Positions 46,973 through 57,204 of a DNA stretch of 64,000 bases are shown one piece after another; position 1 is the stretch's first letter, and each line of letters begins with the position of its first letter. Source of the stretch: Schizophyllum amplum (taxonomy: Eukaryota; Basidiomycota; Agaricomycetes; Agaricales; Schizophyllaceae); the NCBI GenBank assembly GCA_007026445.1, contig VDMD01000001.1:1798001-1862000 (forward strand), in the 5' to 3' direction. Below the pieces are notes generated by a model. It saw only the letters and a list, made by a program, of their open reading frames with translations. It was not told where the DNA came from and did not search any database. The translations under genes were made by a program, and so were the position numbers.

Positions 46973-47496
46973 GAATTTTATCTGCCTCGGTCCGAGCGAC
47001 CGCGCACGTTGTGTCACAAATTCGATCATAAGCTGTTCGGGCCAAAATTATGACGAGTTTTACCAGGCCCTCCGACGCGGCTTCGCTCGCGATCGGAGGG
47101 CTTGGTCACCAGGCTATGATCAAAGGGTGATTCCAGAACAGTGTGCCTACACTAGACCATTATTCTGATGTGTACTGCAAGAGTCCACATCCGCAGGAAT
47201 CTCTTTCTCACCCATCAGCCACTCCTCAGAGTGCTTTAGAGTATATCTGATGATATTTTGTGAGCCGCGGGCCAGAGAGTAACGCGAACGCCCGACCGCG
47301 GCGCGAGGCAAGCTAAGACGGCCAACGGTCGAACGTCGGTCTCAGGGCATCGTGACTGTCACGTGCATGCCTCCACGATCACGGGCCGGTTGGACGCGCA
47401 GCCTTCCCATCCTTGGACAGACGCGTCCACCGCTTGAAGCTCGGCATCCCCTCACTTCGTTTTTCTCGCACCTCAGCACCTTCGGCCTTACCCAAC

Positions 47497-48984
47497 ATGG
47501 CAAACGATCACACCGAACTCGATAATCAACCGCACCAACAATCTCAACATCGAGCGCCGCCATCCCGACCCTCGGGCTTGGCGCACCTCATGAACCCCGA
47601 GCTGTCATCACAGGCCGGCCCAAGCAACAGCGGGAACCTTTCCTCACCCTCTAGGCAACAAAACAACGCGCATATACCCCAGTTTCAGCAAACCCAGGAC
47701 CCACAGGCGCCCCCGCCGCAACAATTGCCCAACTCAGCACTCCCCCAAATCACGGCCGACCTGGAAGCGTGGAAGACACCTCCCCCCATCCTCCCTGCCG
47801 ACGACATGCCGGTCATGTATCGCCACCGCGAGAACGTAGCGATCGAGAAATCCAACGACTCGAGCATACGCTGGACGATTCTATACATGCGCGGCGAGAG
47901 CACGGGCGCGGGGAAGCGGCTGCGCCAACTCGTCGGCTATACGATGGACGAGATGGAAGACTTTCTGTCGTCGCCGATCGAGACGAGGAAGGAAGACTGG
48001 GCGTACTTCCCGAGATTCCTGAAGAAGGATCTCGCAGATCTGGAGAAGGCCGAGAAGGAGCGGAAGGAGGCGAAGGCGGACAAGGAAAGGCAAGAGCGAG
48101 AGCAGAGAAAGCTGAAGCCCGTCCAGATAGGTTTCGAGACTAAGCTCTTCAGCGACGCACCCCCGATTTCGGGCGCCGGCAACAGTGCCACAATCCCCGA
48201 CATCTACAAGATCCACTTCTCCGTCGGCCTCTGCCTCCCCCTCGCTTTCTTCATATCATCCGTCATGCGCTTAGCCGTCTACCAGGACCGAATCAAGACC
48301 CGCATCCACCACAAACAGAACACGAAGGACGCCACCGTTGTCGACGAAACCGGCACTATAATACAACTACAGCTGATCCCGGACTTGCTCCTGACTGTGG
48401 CACAGTACGACGAATGCGCCGATAACATGATGGCGACGATGGAAGCGATTACATCATCCGCGGAGGCGGTCGGGGGCGGGCCCACCAACAAAACAGCAGA
48501 ACTCCTCAAGCATTTCAGTTACTTCGCTAATATCAGCCACCGCGTGGAACGCCATTCCGTCTGGGCGCCTCTCGAGCTATACCTCCGCAACCTCATCCTG
48601 GAACACGAGGTCAGATTCAACGCAGACAATTACGAAGCCGCTCTGGGAGAGAAGTACCGTCCACTTGATATCGCCGAAGCTAATAACGAAGACTCACTTC
48701 ATTTCACCCCTCACGCTGCCAATACCCCTTCCGTACACGCATATACCCCATCGTACACGACCCCTGCGCGCTCGTTGGCTATCTCGCAAGTTTACCAAGA
48801 CTATGGCCGCGACTACGAGGAACGACGCTCCCGCTACTCTGACGACCGCTCCCACTATTATGACGACTGCTACCACTATTCTGACGACCGCTCCCGCCGA
48901 AACTACGACCCGCCGCATTGGACACACGACGAACCTCCTCGCCGGCCTTACCGCGAATCTCCATGCCAGAGCCAATTCCTATGA
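47497..48984 (+). CDS. Gag-like protein of a fungal retroelement-derived type
   Basis: A single 495-aa ORF with Met at 47497; the frame is open further upstream without another ATG. The N-terminal 110 residues are Gln/Pro/Ser-rich. Next comes a charged, Lys/Glu-rich helix (residues about 185-215, ADLEKAEKERKEAKADKERQ). A globular helical block follows: IYKIHFSVGLCLPLAFFIS, then the linker with QLIPDLLLTVAQYDECADNM, LLKHFSYFANISHRVERHS and WAPLELYLRNLILEHEVRFN. This order resembles the capsid-like domain of gag proteins common in Agaricomycete genomes, usually followed by Cys-rich zinc knuckles. The C-terminus is Tyr/Asp/Arg-rich (RYSDDRSHYYDD repeats) and stops before the knuckle region, which lies downstream in other frames. 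No polymerase or integrase follows. Assignment is by pattern, not by search. Confidence 0.55.
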   Translation: MANDHTELDNQPHQQSQHRAPPSRPSGLAHLMNPELSSQAGPSNSGNLSSPSRQQNNAHIPQFQQTQDPQAPPPQQLPNSALPQITADLEAWKTPPPILPADDMPVMYRHRENVAIEKSNDSSIRWTILYMRGESTGAGKRLRQLVGYTMDEMEDFLSSPIETRKEDWAYFPRFLKKDLADLEKAEKERKEAKADKERQEREQRKLKPVQIGFETKLFSDAPPISGAGNSATIPDIYKIHFSVGLCLPLAFFISSVMRLAVYQDRIKTRIHHKQNTKDATVVDETGTIIQLQLIPDLLLTVAQYDECADNMMATMEAITSSAEAVGGGPTNKTAELLKHFSYFANISHRVERHSVWAPLELYLRNLILEHEVRFNADNYEAALGEKYRPLDIAEANNEDSLHFTPHAANTPSVHAYTPSYTTPARSLAISQVYQDYGRDYEERRSRYSDDRSHYYDDCYHYSDDRSRRNYDPPHWTHDEPPRRPYRESPCQSQFL

Positions 48985-50114
48985 TCACTCCGTTAACCAA
49001 TACACCACACCAGAGACTCCAACCTTCGACTCCTTCCCTCATATTCATGAACATCATTTCTCACCGTCCCTTTCCTCTCACGAACACCCATATCTACTTC
49101 TCTCTCTACTCGCTGTCGTCGCCACAGAAAAGGACCAGGCATCGCAACATACCGCATCTACTAGATCTCTTTTCGAAGGGCGCGAAGCGCCACGTATCCT
49201 TGTCACCAACGACGTGATCGCCAAGAGCAACTACCCGCGTCAACTAGACACGGCCAGCAGAGTCGCCGAACGGGTCAGTCTCCTCCCAATTGCGCATACA
49301 TGCACTAATCTCTTCTCCCACACTCCTTGCCTTACTCAATTCGCACGTATATGCCGCACACTACGGCCTCCTCCTCCTCGCGTCCAAACCGCACCTCCTC
49401 GCGTCACAAACGCACTTCCTCCTCGCGCCCAAGACGCACCTCCTCCTCTTCGCGTACAAGACGCACCTCCTCGCGCCCAAGTCGCACCTCCTCCTCGCGC
49501 CCAAGACGCACTTCCTCCTCCTCGCGTACAAGACGCACCTCCAGGTCCTCCTCCTCGCGTACAAGACGCACCTCCTCGCGCCCAAGTCGCACCTCCTCCT
49601 CGCGCACAAGACGCACCCCCTCCTCCTCGCATACAAGCTGCATCTTCTCGCGCCCAAGCCGCACCTCCTCCTCCTCGCGTACAAGACGCACTTCCAGGTT
49701 CCTTCTCTTCGACCCGAGTGTCTTTCGCCAAAGCACCGCTACGAAGACGACTTCCGCGCTCGCCTGGTTCCGACGCATCACGTGACCTGGCAAATTATCG
49801 AAGGACGACTGCCGTTACGATTTCTACCCGAACGAAGCGCACGCCACACCACCGCCACCCCGGATGTTACACCTGTCTTGGCAATGGGTATAATCCGGTA
49901 CCTCTCGACAAAGCCATACATCCCGACGGGTCCGTCTACCCGAGTAGAAGAATCCGCAACGGAGCGATCAACTACTCTCGCGCGCGCGGCGCGACGCACC
50001 TGCGAACTGTATATCTTGCGGCGTCTTGGTTGCCCCATTGGATTGCCTCACTCACCCTCTTTCCTCTGCCTAACTCCCGTACGTACACAGCACGCTAACG
50101 CGCGTACAAACTGA
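48985..50114 (+). pseudogene. Decayed 3' part of the gag-like gene, with broken zinc knuckle
   Basis: After the gag-like stop, coding traces go on in other frames (48665-50098 and 49290-50114). Near 49857-49950 one frame has CYTCLGNGYNPVPL followed by HPDGSVYPSRRIRNG. That matches a C-x2-C-x4-H-x4-C knuckle and its usual G-x-x-Y trailer, but the His is Tyr and the last Cys is Leu. A second Cys pair (RTCELYILRRLGCP) is found a little later in a different frame. At least one frameshift and loss of two zinc ligands indicate a nonfunctional remnant. The alternative, a spliced gene, would need several unsupported introns. Confidence 0.45.
49372..49705. repeat. GC-rich minisatellite, units of about 21-27 bp
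   Basis: Repeated CTCCTCGCGCCCAAGACGCA and CTCCTCGCGTACAAGACGCA units with variable CTC insertions. Unit lengths are multiples of three and lack stops, so long ORFs appear in all three plus frames and on the minus strand (Pro/Arg/Ala-, Ser/Arg/Thr- and Leu/His-rich). This explains the many overlapping ORFs here without requiring real genes. Confidence 0.85.
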
Positions 50115-51747
50115 CCGCCCACAGCAGTTCCTGCCATAAATTGGCCTCCTCTGCAGCCCTTCGCAGCCACACGGAATGCTCGTCCGGGTCCTGTGCCGGC
50201 ATCTTCTGGGAAGACTCGCTCTTCGCTTACAACGACGACAAGGGCGGTGTCTCCACCCTCACCCTTCCTAGCCCATCTTCGCCATTGGTCAGAGCCCCCT
50301 ACCTCTTGCCTCTGGCAGGACTTGTACGCGTCCAAGTCACACGCTGCCGCAACCACTGCTTGACGAACTCGCACGTCGCACTTACTCAGAATTCTTTGAC
50401 TCCCATACCTTGTATCATGGCTTGCCTTCCCTCCTCTTTCAGAGTCGTGCTTAGTCCCGGTCTATTAAGTTTATTGGGAGCTCCATTCTGGTGTGAGACG
50501 GCCCACACAAGAAAGGTCGAGCGACACGCCACTGGTCGCCGGCCGGCATTTTCCGGAAACTGCGTTCATCAACTTATGTAATCCAACAAAGATTTCGGCA
50601 GTTTCGGGCTCGCGCTCCGTAACAGTCCGCGCAACTGCCCACGGGTTGGGTCCACGCATTTCATTACTTACCTTTTGAATTCCACAAACTCCTCCGGGTT
50701 TGTTTGAATCCCCCAGGTGCCTTCGCACAGCTCTGTTTGGGGCCGAAGGCGACCTCTGCGACCCGTCACCTCGTCGGCCTTCGCGCGGCTTCGCCTTGGA
50801 GCTGTGCTCTTGCTTGGGCTGCCTCGGCCTTGGCTGACGGTCGCTATCGGCCGTTGGTCAGGTGTCGGGGTCGCCTCGCAGTGTACTGCCGGCGACGCAC
50901 GACAGCCACGGTTTAGGTGTGGAAGTTCAACCGGTCAGCTGACCGTGGGCTTCCCCCTGTCCGGGCTTGTCGGCTTCGCCGACATGGCACACCCCGCTTC
51001 GTCTTACGACGCAAGACGGGTTCCTCTTTCTTCCTCTTCTTCTTCTTGTATATATCATACTTGGCTATATACATACGAGCAGATTCTCTAGTATGATCTG
51101 CCTTTCCTCTTCTTCTCCCCATCATATCCTGGCAGACCAAAGAGTCAGACCTGGGCCGCTTAGCTTGCCGGGGTCGTGCACATCTTCACAGTTGTCGAGT
51201 CAAACGATCTCGCCGTTGGCATTTGAGGCGCACCGTGCTGCGTCGGCAGCGACGTTCGGAGCGACAGGCAGCGTAAGTGCCCTTTTCTGTGACCATGTAT
51301 GTAATATTGAACATACTTTGGTGTTGGAAAGGCCATTGGAGGCGTGATTCCTCACTCACGCATCAGTGGATGTCGAGGCGCGCTGGACAGGTCACTATTG
51401 ATCACTGACTGATCACTGATCGATCACTGATTGATCACTAACGTTGCGATTTTGGCGACCTTTAAACATTCGCAAACCTCCATCGTTTTGTCTGCTTCAA
51501 GGTGCATTCAGCGCGTACAGACTGCCGCTACGAGGCCTGGTTTTGAAACCGGGAGTTTCCGTCTCATAAAGATAACAACCTCGAGAATACTGCATCAAGA
51601 CTTCACGTCGGAATTTCTTGTTCATTTAAAAACGAGGATCTATGAAGACAAGTACTCGGAAGTGATTCGCCGAATATGAAAGGGATCCAAGTCGAGACGC
51701 AGAAGTTTAAAGCGCGCCAAAAAGAGAACAAGTCCTAAGCGGGAGCA
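50115..51747. other. Right arm of the 6.84-kb element, no confirmed gene
   Basis: CT-rich and GC-rich stretches with short ORFs (50141-50581, 50717-51091). A run of CTTCGGCC/GGCCGAAGGCGACC-like sequence at 50740-50830 looks repetitive. A pyrimidine-rich tract and TATATA sequences occur at 51021-51075. No domain recognised. Confidence 0.4.
51392..51440. repeat. TGATCACTGA-type short tandem repeat
   Basis: Four to five imperfect copies of a 9-12-bp unit around the palindrome TGATCA; may form a subterminal binding array of the host element. Confidence 0.75.
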
Positions 51748-51972
51748 CAACACGACCAAATAAGCCGGATGTGGAACCGCGCATGCCCACCCCCAATGCT
51801 ACATAAAGCGGGGAGTCAGCGTAGAGCCGGTCCTATGTTGTGGATGCTTCGAGCGGGACGATGAGGCCCAACCAAGGAGGAATTCCGCGCTTTGCGCCAG
51901 AAATTGTGCAATGTCCAAGGCAAGCAAGCATTGGTGACGGTGGTAGAGGCAAGCGGATTCATCTCGTCATGA

Positions 51973-54216
51973 CTAGTCCTCGAATAGCGGATGGAAAGCC
52001 TATAGAAATACACCGTTAGCGAACGCGCAAGGATAGCAGACACGTCTGACGTGCCCGGGAACCCAGAAGTGCCTGGTTTGCCAAGAACACGTATGGCGAT
52101 GTCTAGAAACCCACTCACCCTAGAATCATCACACGTCTCGCTTGACTGCGTCGCTGCAAACTGGGTCTCTAAGCCCGCGAAGGACCGCTCCGTCCGTATG
52201 AAGGACCTGTCCGCTTGCACGAGCGCTTCGTACGATCCTGCTCGCATCCTCCTGCCCTCCGTATCCTGCGCGCCCGAAGTGCGCTGCTCATCGCGCGTCT
52301 CATCCTCTCTCAGTGCGGTCCCATCCTCCCCCAGTGGCGCATCATCCTCCAGCTCGAGGTCGACATCGCCCATATCGAACATCGCATCCAGCTCCTCCTG
52401 CGTCATGCTTTCGACCTGCCGCAGCGCTTCGGGGTCATTGGAGGTGATTTGCGAAGCAGGTGGAGGCTGCGACGAGGCAAACTGGGAGGGTCCCAGAAGG
52501 AAGAGCGGCTCGCTCGGCTCTTCAGCTGGTATAGGTGACATGGGCTCCTGTTGCTGGGACATAGGCCCTCGCTGCTGTGACGACGGCGGCATCTGGGACG
52601 GTCCAGCAAGGAAGAGCGGCTCCTCTTGCCGCCACTGTTCGGGCGGCTCAGGTATATCCGTCACCTGCGCATTCTGTGATTCCACCCGTGCATTCTGCGA
52701 CACCTCGAATAGTCGAGCCTGTCCGTGCTGCGTGCGCGGCGTCTCCGACCGACGGGCGGGTTGTGGTGGGGGTGGTGCGTATGCACTCTGTGGCGTCTCG
52801 TAACGTCGCTGTGGCGTCTCGTATCGTCGCTGCGGTGTCTCGTATTGCCGGTTAGAAGGTGCCAGCGGTATCGAGGGCGGTGGCATCCTTTCACATGGGG
52901 TGCCCTCCGCGCGCATCTTTCCCTTCGCGGGAGTTGGGGTTTGCTGCACAACACGCATCGACTTTTTGCCTCGGACAGGCTCGGGGATAGGCGCGGACTC
53001 GTCGCGCTCGCGTTTGCGGGTGGTGGTCGCGGTCGGAGCGGGAGCGCATTGGCTGCCCGTGCGTTGGGTACCTGCGCGTTGGGTGCCTGGACGCTGCGAG
53101 TCGGTCATGGCTCCCGAGACTTGGCTGGTAGAGATAACAAAAAGCGCATCGAAGCTGTCGCCCTCGACGTCAATGAAGAGAGGAGCGGCCGCATCGGTGA
53201 AGCGCAAGTCCAGGGGGAGAACCATGGATTCGGCGAAGGCTATTGTGCTCTATGAAAATTGATCGTCAAAAAGGGAGTGAGGTTCGGATGGAGTGCATAC
53301 ATTGAACTCGCGGAGGTGGAAGGAAATGGTGGTAGGCGCGGTGACGATGTCGTACACGTCGAATGTCTCCGCGCTTATAACCATCTCCGTCGCTATCTGC
53401 CCGCGTGCTGCGAAAGCAGCTCAGAGAGATTTGCAGGCAACCGCTTCGCAAACTCACATCTAGAGTCAAGCGCTGACTCGAGGCTCTTCACCTCTACGTC
53501 GATGTCACCAAAGTTCCAGATGAGGCTAGGATCAGACTTGAAGCCGCGGGCAAGGGGAAAATGTTCAATGATATCCTTTACGGCTCTTGGCCCGATGGTC
53601 AGGCGAGATTCGAAAGCCGATTCAGGCATGCTAGGGGCGAGCATGGATGTTGGAGTGAGCATGAGGACGCGGTGCGTCTTGACAATCCCTGTTTTACAGT
53701 CAGCATACATGCGCTGGGTCGGGCAGAAGGCGCACCATGTTTGCAGTGTAGCCGTACGACGAGCTTGCTCTCGAGGGCGTCTTGGTCTTCCCCTGCCTCT
53801 TCTTGCTGGTCGCCCTCGACGATGGAGAACTCGCAACGCTCAACAGTCTTCTCAACCGTCCTGTGCTTGAGAATAGATAACAAGGACTACGGGCGATTAG
53901 AGAAGAGAGATGGCGCATGGGGCAGTCTACATACCCTAGCCATGAGCTGCCCAATCACTTCCGGTTCTTCGACGCCAGCCTGACTAGCTATGTTGTACCT
54001 TGAGAAGAACTGCTTGTCATACTTGAACCGGCAGTATGCAGACTTGGAGGAATTGGTAGCGGATAGGGATAGGGTATCGGGTAGTCCTTGAAGCGAGATC
54101 TCGTCGCCGTACTTGGACAAGCACAACAGGGCTTTCGTGAATCTGACAAGGATTGGCAACATATAAAAACAGTCTATGTGAGCTTACATCCGTAGCGCAT
54201 CAGGGCTGAGGGTCAT
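51973..54216 (-). CDS. RAD9: Rad9, 9-1-1 checkpoint clamp subunit
   Basis: The start MTLSPDALRI at 54216 matches the short N-terminus of fungal Rad9; an in-frame Met at 54246 adds 10 aa. After a first intron (about 54136-54180) come FTKALLCLSKYGDEISLQG and SATNSSKSAYCRFKYDKQFF, the hallmark of the first PCNA-like domain. Further exons give LSILKHRTVEKTVERCEFSI, TIGPRAVKDIIEHFPLARGF, WNFGDIDVEVKS and ISAETFDVYDI, then LPLDLRFTDAAAPLFIDVEG, the last strand of the second domain. The 330-residue tail is disordered, with three YETPQRR-type heptads, two EPLFL(A/L)GPSQ repeats and acidic patches, sites where family members bind TopBP1 after phosphorylation. A final intron ends before AFHPLFED, with TAG at 51973. 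It acts in DNA damage signalling with Rad1 and Hus1. Confidence 0.95.
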
Positions 54217-54781
54217 GAATGTGCGGTTGGAGTGCAGAAATGCCATGGCAGTAGAGAACAAGGACGCGTGTGTCACATTGTGACGAGACGCGACATGACG
54301 CGTGGCGAAACACTTACAGTTGAGTACACTTCACGGCCTACTTCGAAACGGGAATTGACTTCGATATAGCTGCAAACATCGCATAGTCAAACATCTTCCA
54401 ATCACTTTGCGTACCCGCGAAGCTCCGCGGACCTCTCGAGATTGGCCGCCGCTTCACGATCGGTATGTCACGGCGGTTCAATGACCGTGAGGGTGGGTCC
54501 ATATAAGTCCAGCATGAGCGTGGGTGGGCGCATTGCAGCGGAAGTATGCACTCACAGCAACTTCCTCCAAGTAAACGGCTTTGGACCAAGCTCCATGTAT
54601 GTAAGTAAGTAAGCCAGACACCGACCCAGGCGCATCCGTAACCTTGACATAACTCTGAGGACGAGCAAGAAATGTGCAACATGCCCATCCATTGTTTATG
54701 CATGGTAAACCTGAACTACTGCAGTACACTCTGTAGTCCGTTGCATCCACATATCTATCAAGATGTTGGTCCATGCCCAAT
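54217..54781. other. Intergenic: RAD9 upstream region
   Basis: About 560 bases between RAD9 and the monooxygenase stop. Overlapping minus ORFs 54338-54703 and 54478-54819 have no motif. No RNA gene seen. Confidence 0.4.
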
Positions 54782-56787
54782 TTACTGCAGGATCTTCGCA
54801 AAGTACCGCCCAACACCACCCGCCTCTAAGACGATTGCTCCAATGGCGCCATCCGGACGTACCACGACGACGGTCGGTTCGTTCTCGACCTGATAGATGG
54901 CATGCGCATGATCGTCGACAGCCTCCAGCATCGTCGCGCCGGACATCTGGAAGGCGAGCCCCTGAGGGACAATGACGGCCGTCTGCGCTACACCGTCCGG
55001 CAAGGCCTTCGTCGCGTCCACGGCAGCCTGCGCGTTCCCCTCGTCCGACGTGAACACCAATACCGTGTGTTTCTGGCAGCTGAAGACATCGAAAAGCATC
55101 TGCACGGTCGCGTCCGACGCGCACCGCACTGGCGCTGACGGCGCGCGATCGCCCGCTCTCAGCACCTTCCCGACACTGTACGCACTCGGTAGCACGTCTG
55201 GCTGCGGGGTGCGCTCATCGAGCACGATGTCGCTGCCGCGGTAGTTGACGCCGAACATCTGCAGCTCACCGCCGCGCTTCCACGAGGCGTCGGTGGGAGC
55301 GGCGTCCTTTTTCAAGGTCTCGTTCAGGAGGTGCGTCGTCTTCTGGAGCATGGCGGCGATGACGGGTAGGCGCTCAGAGGAGTAGGTGCTGAGAAGGCTG
55401 AGTGGGGCGAGTTTCTTGTGGGCTAGGGTGATCTTCCAAGCAACGTTGAACTGAAAGAACCTTAATCGTTGCAAAAAATAGAGACACGATACGACTGACT
55501 CCGTCTTGTATACCCGAGTTCATACCTTGACCACCAGTGGGGCTGTGAGTGTGTGCGGCATCTGCAGATGGATATTCAGCAGTTGCCCATAAGACGACGA
55601 AGTACAACGTACCGCCGGCAACAAAGGTTCTGCCTTCGCCGAACTTGTCGACCATGCGAATGTTAGGCCGCCACCATGATACACACTTCATCTCCCCAAA
55701 CTCGACGTCACGGCGGCCGGTAGACCTGTAGAAGTACTCTATAATCCCCTCTCGGGTCTCTAGAGGATATTCGCGAGCGTTCGTCCCACCCGCCATGATG
55801 GTGAAGAGGTTATGGACCTCTGACGAACGGAACGCGAATAATCTGCAGCACGCTCAGTATAGCTTGCAAACTCGTGTAAGAACGGCTTACACTTGGCCAG
55901 ATTGTCCAGTGCTTTGAGCCCCGGGCGTAGATCCAGGTCCTGAGCCGGTGCTGTTGAAGACATGCCAGAAGTCCTGGTCAAGTGGTTCGCGTCAGCCAAT
56001 GTGCTTGACCAAACTGAGACAGCTCACCTCGTCTAGTCCCTTCACGTACATGTCGGCGACAATCATCCCCTCCTCCTCGCGAGTCTCGCCAAGAAAGGAT
56101 ATCCCCAGAAGGTGACGGACGGTGCTATGGCCGCCGTCGCTCCCGACGACGAATTCGAAATCTGCCAGCTCCACTGCGCCGTCTGCTTTGACGAGCTTGA
56201 CGGACACCTTGTTCGCGTCCTGCGTCAAGCTGCGTAGCTCGGTACCGCGCTCGACGTCGCAACCAAACGCCTCGAGATGTTCGAAGAGGATCTGTTCAAA
56301 TCGGTCTTGACCAATGGCACGGCCGTTGGGCTGCGGGAGTAGCTAGTATCAGGCGCTCAGGGCTGAGAAGTGTGCACGTACCCAAGGCTTATCGGGCGTC
56401 GGTTCTACGATGTCTACAAGCGAGAGCTCCTTTTTCACCTTTGTGGCATCCGGCATATCGTATATGCGCATGTTACGAATATCGATCGAGCGCTTGACAA
56501 CGTCGTCGAGCAGGCCTAGTAGTCGCAGTACTTCTAGGGTACGAGGCTGATGTTAGGTCAGAGCTCGTGCGTATACGAATACAGAGACATGGCTAACCTG
56601 GATGCCATTGCCCTTTTGCCCAACTCGAGCGGACGCAAGCTTGTCAATGATACGTATCGATACCCCGTTCTTCAGCAATGCGAGAGCGAGGGTGAGGCCG
56701 GTAGGCCCCGCGCCGACCTGTGATGTCGGTCAATGTCAAGTTCTCAGATGGACTGCCCTAACTTACAATGAGGACCGATGGAGACAT
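54782..56787 (-). CDS. FAD-dependent aromatic monooxygenase (phenol hydroxylase type)
   Basis: The start MSPSVLI at 56787 is followed, after an intron, by VGAGPTGLTLALALLKNG, the G-x-G-x-x-G FAD loop, then PRTLEVLRLLGLLD. Further exons contain RAIGQDRFEQILFEHLE, FVVGSDGGHSTVRHLLG (the D-G-x-x-S-x-V-R motif that binds FAD and NADPH), WWRPNIRMVDKFGEGRTF, DAAHTHSPTGGQGMNSGIQD (the G-D-A-A-H FAD ribityl motif) and NVAWKITLAHK. The C-terminal 180 residues form a thioredoxin-like domain as in phenol 2-monooxygenases: HTVLVFTSDEGNAQ, EPTVVVVRPDGAIGAIV. It ends at 54782. About eight exons. Class A flavin monooxygenases hydroxylate phenols, fitting degradation of lignin-derived aromatics. It could also serve secondary metabolism. 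Confidence 0.9.
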
Positions 56788-57204
56788 GTCGGAGTTCGAG
56801 GTGAACAGACAGTGTAAGCAGGAAAGTGTGTGCAGACAGCCATGTTCCGTCTGGTTTTATATACGAGGGACAGATTTTGGTGCGCAAACAAGCTTACGAG
56901 GTGCCCGCGGGGGTCCTCCTCGGCGACACTGCGCGATGGCGCGCTTACCTGACGCAGGTGAGAAAGCTTTCCAGAATCCAGGTAAATTTATAGGCTTTTT
57001 CGAGATGACGCGAATGCATAGGGCGAGAAAGCATGCGCTGTGAAACGGCGTTTCCATAGATGAAGTTGCAGCTGAAGTTCAAATCAAAAGAGAGAGGACG
57101 TCGGATGAGCGGCGCGGTGGCTGTGCATAAGTGAGTTAGCAAATTTGCAATATAATTTTGTTTGGTTCTTTCGCCCATCCGCTGCTTTCCGTGTTACGCT
57201 CGTC
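56788..57204. promoter_or_regulatory. Divergent promoter region, monooxygenase / TIM17
   Basis: 417 bp between two divergent starts. A TATATA element (TTTTATATACG, 56854-56864) lies about 70 bp upstream of the monooxygenase start on the minus strand. TIM17 side has a TATAATTTTG run at 57150-57160, 45-55 bp upstream of its ATG. Confidence 0.45.

Larger units (their letters stand above)
46106..47116. mobile_element. 1-kb foldback element with 191-bp inverted arms and hairpin ends
   Basis: The arms 46123-46313 and 46910-47100 are equal in length and nearly identical in inverted orientation (a few differences in the GC-rich inner part). The outer end of each arm folds into its own hairpin, 46123-46155 and 47068-47100, whose stem sequences differ but both pair. 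TGATCAAA occurs just outside both ends (46098-46105 and 47117-47124), a possible 8-bp target duplication; the termini TTAGACCGG and CCAGGCTA are roughly inverted. This would fit a hAT-like foldback nested in the larger element. The 596-bp centre has no recognisable gene. Outer boundaries are tentative; the arms are certain. Confidence 0.75.
44953..51795. mobile_element. 6.84-kb element with 48-bp identical TIRs and 7-bp target duplication
   Basis: The 48 bases 44953-45000 (starting TGGGGGTGGGCATGCGCGG) occur exactly, inverted, at 51748-51795. ATGCTAC directly precedes the left end (44946-44952) and directly follows the right end (51796-51802). Perfect TIR identity and intact duplication indicate recent insertion of the whole unit. 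It landed between the convergent bli-3-like and RAD9 genes, 212 bp after one stop and 177 bp from the other. Inside are a short perfect hairpin, a 1-kb foldback, a gag-like ORF with a decayed zinc-knuckle tail, a minisatellite and a TGATCACTGA tandem. No transposase, reverse transcriptase or integrase domain could be recognised, so it is probably moved in trans. Superfamily is open: 7 bp is unusual (hAT and KDZ-type use about 8). Confidence 0.85.

Noticed and set aside
46098..47124. TGATCAAA as a firm 8-bp target duplication of the foldback
   Set aside because: The 8-mer contains a palindrome, and the terminal bases are offset by one between the two ends, so it is kept only as a possible duplication.
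49290..50114. 274-codon Leu/His-rich ORF as an independent gene
   Set aside because: It is a frame of the minisatellite; length is explained by stop-free repeat units.
44953..51795. LTR retrotransposon interpretation
   Set aside because: No long direct repeats or TG..CA ends were found, and the termini are inverted, not direct.
52051..52803. 250-codon plus ORF, Ser/Cys-rich
   Set aside because: Antisense shadow of the RAD9 tail.
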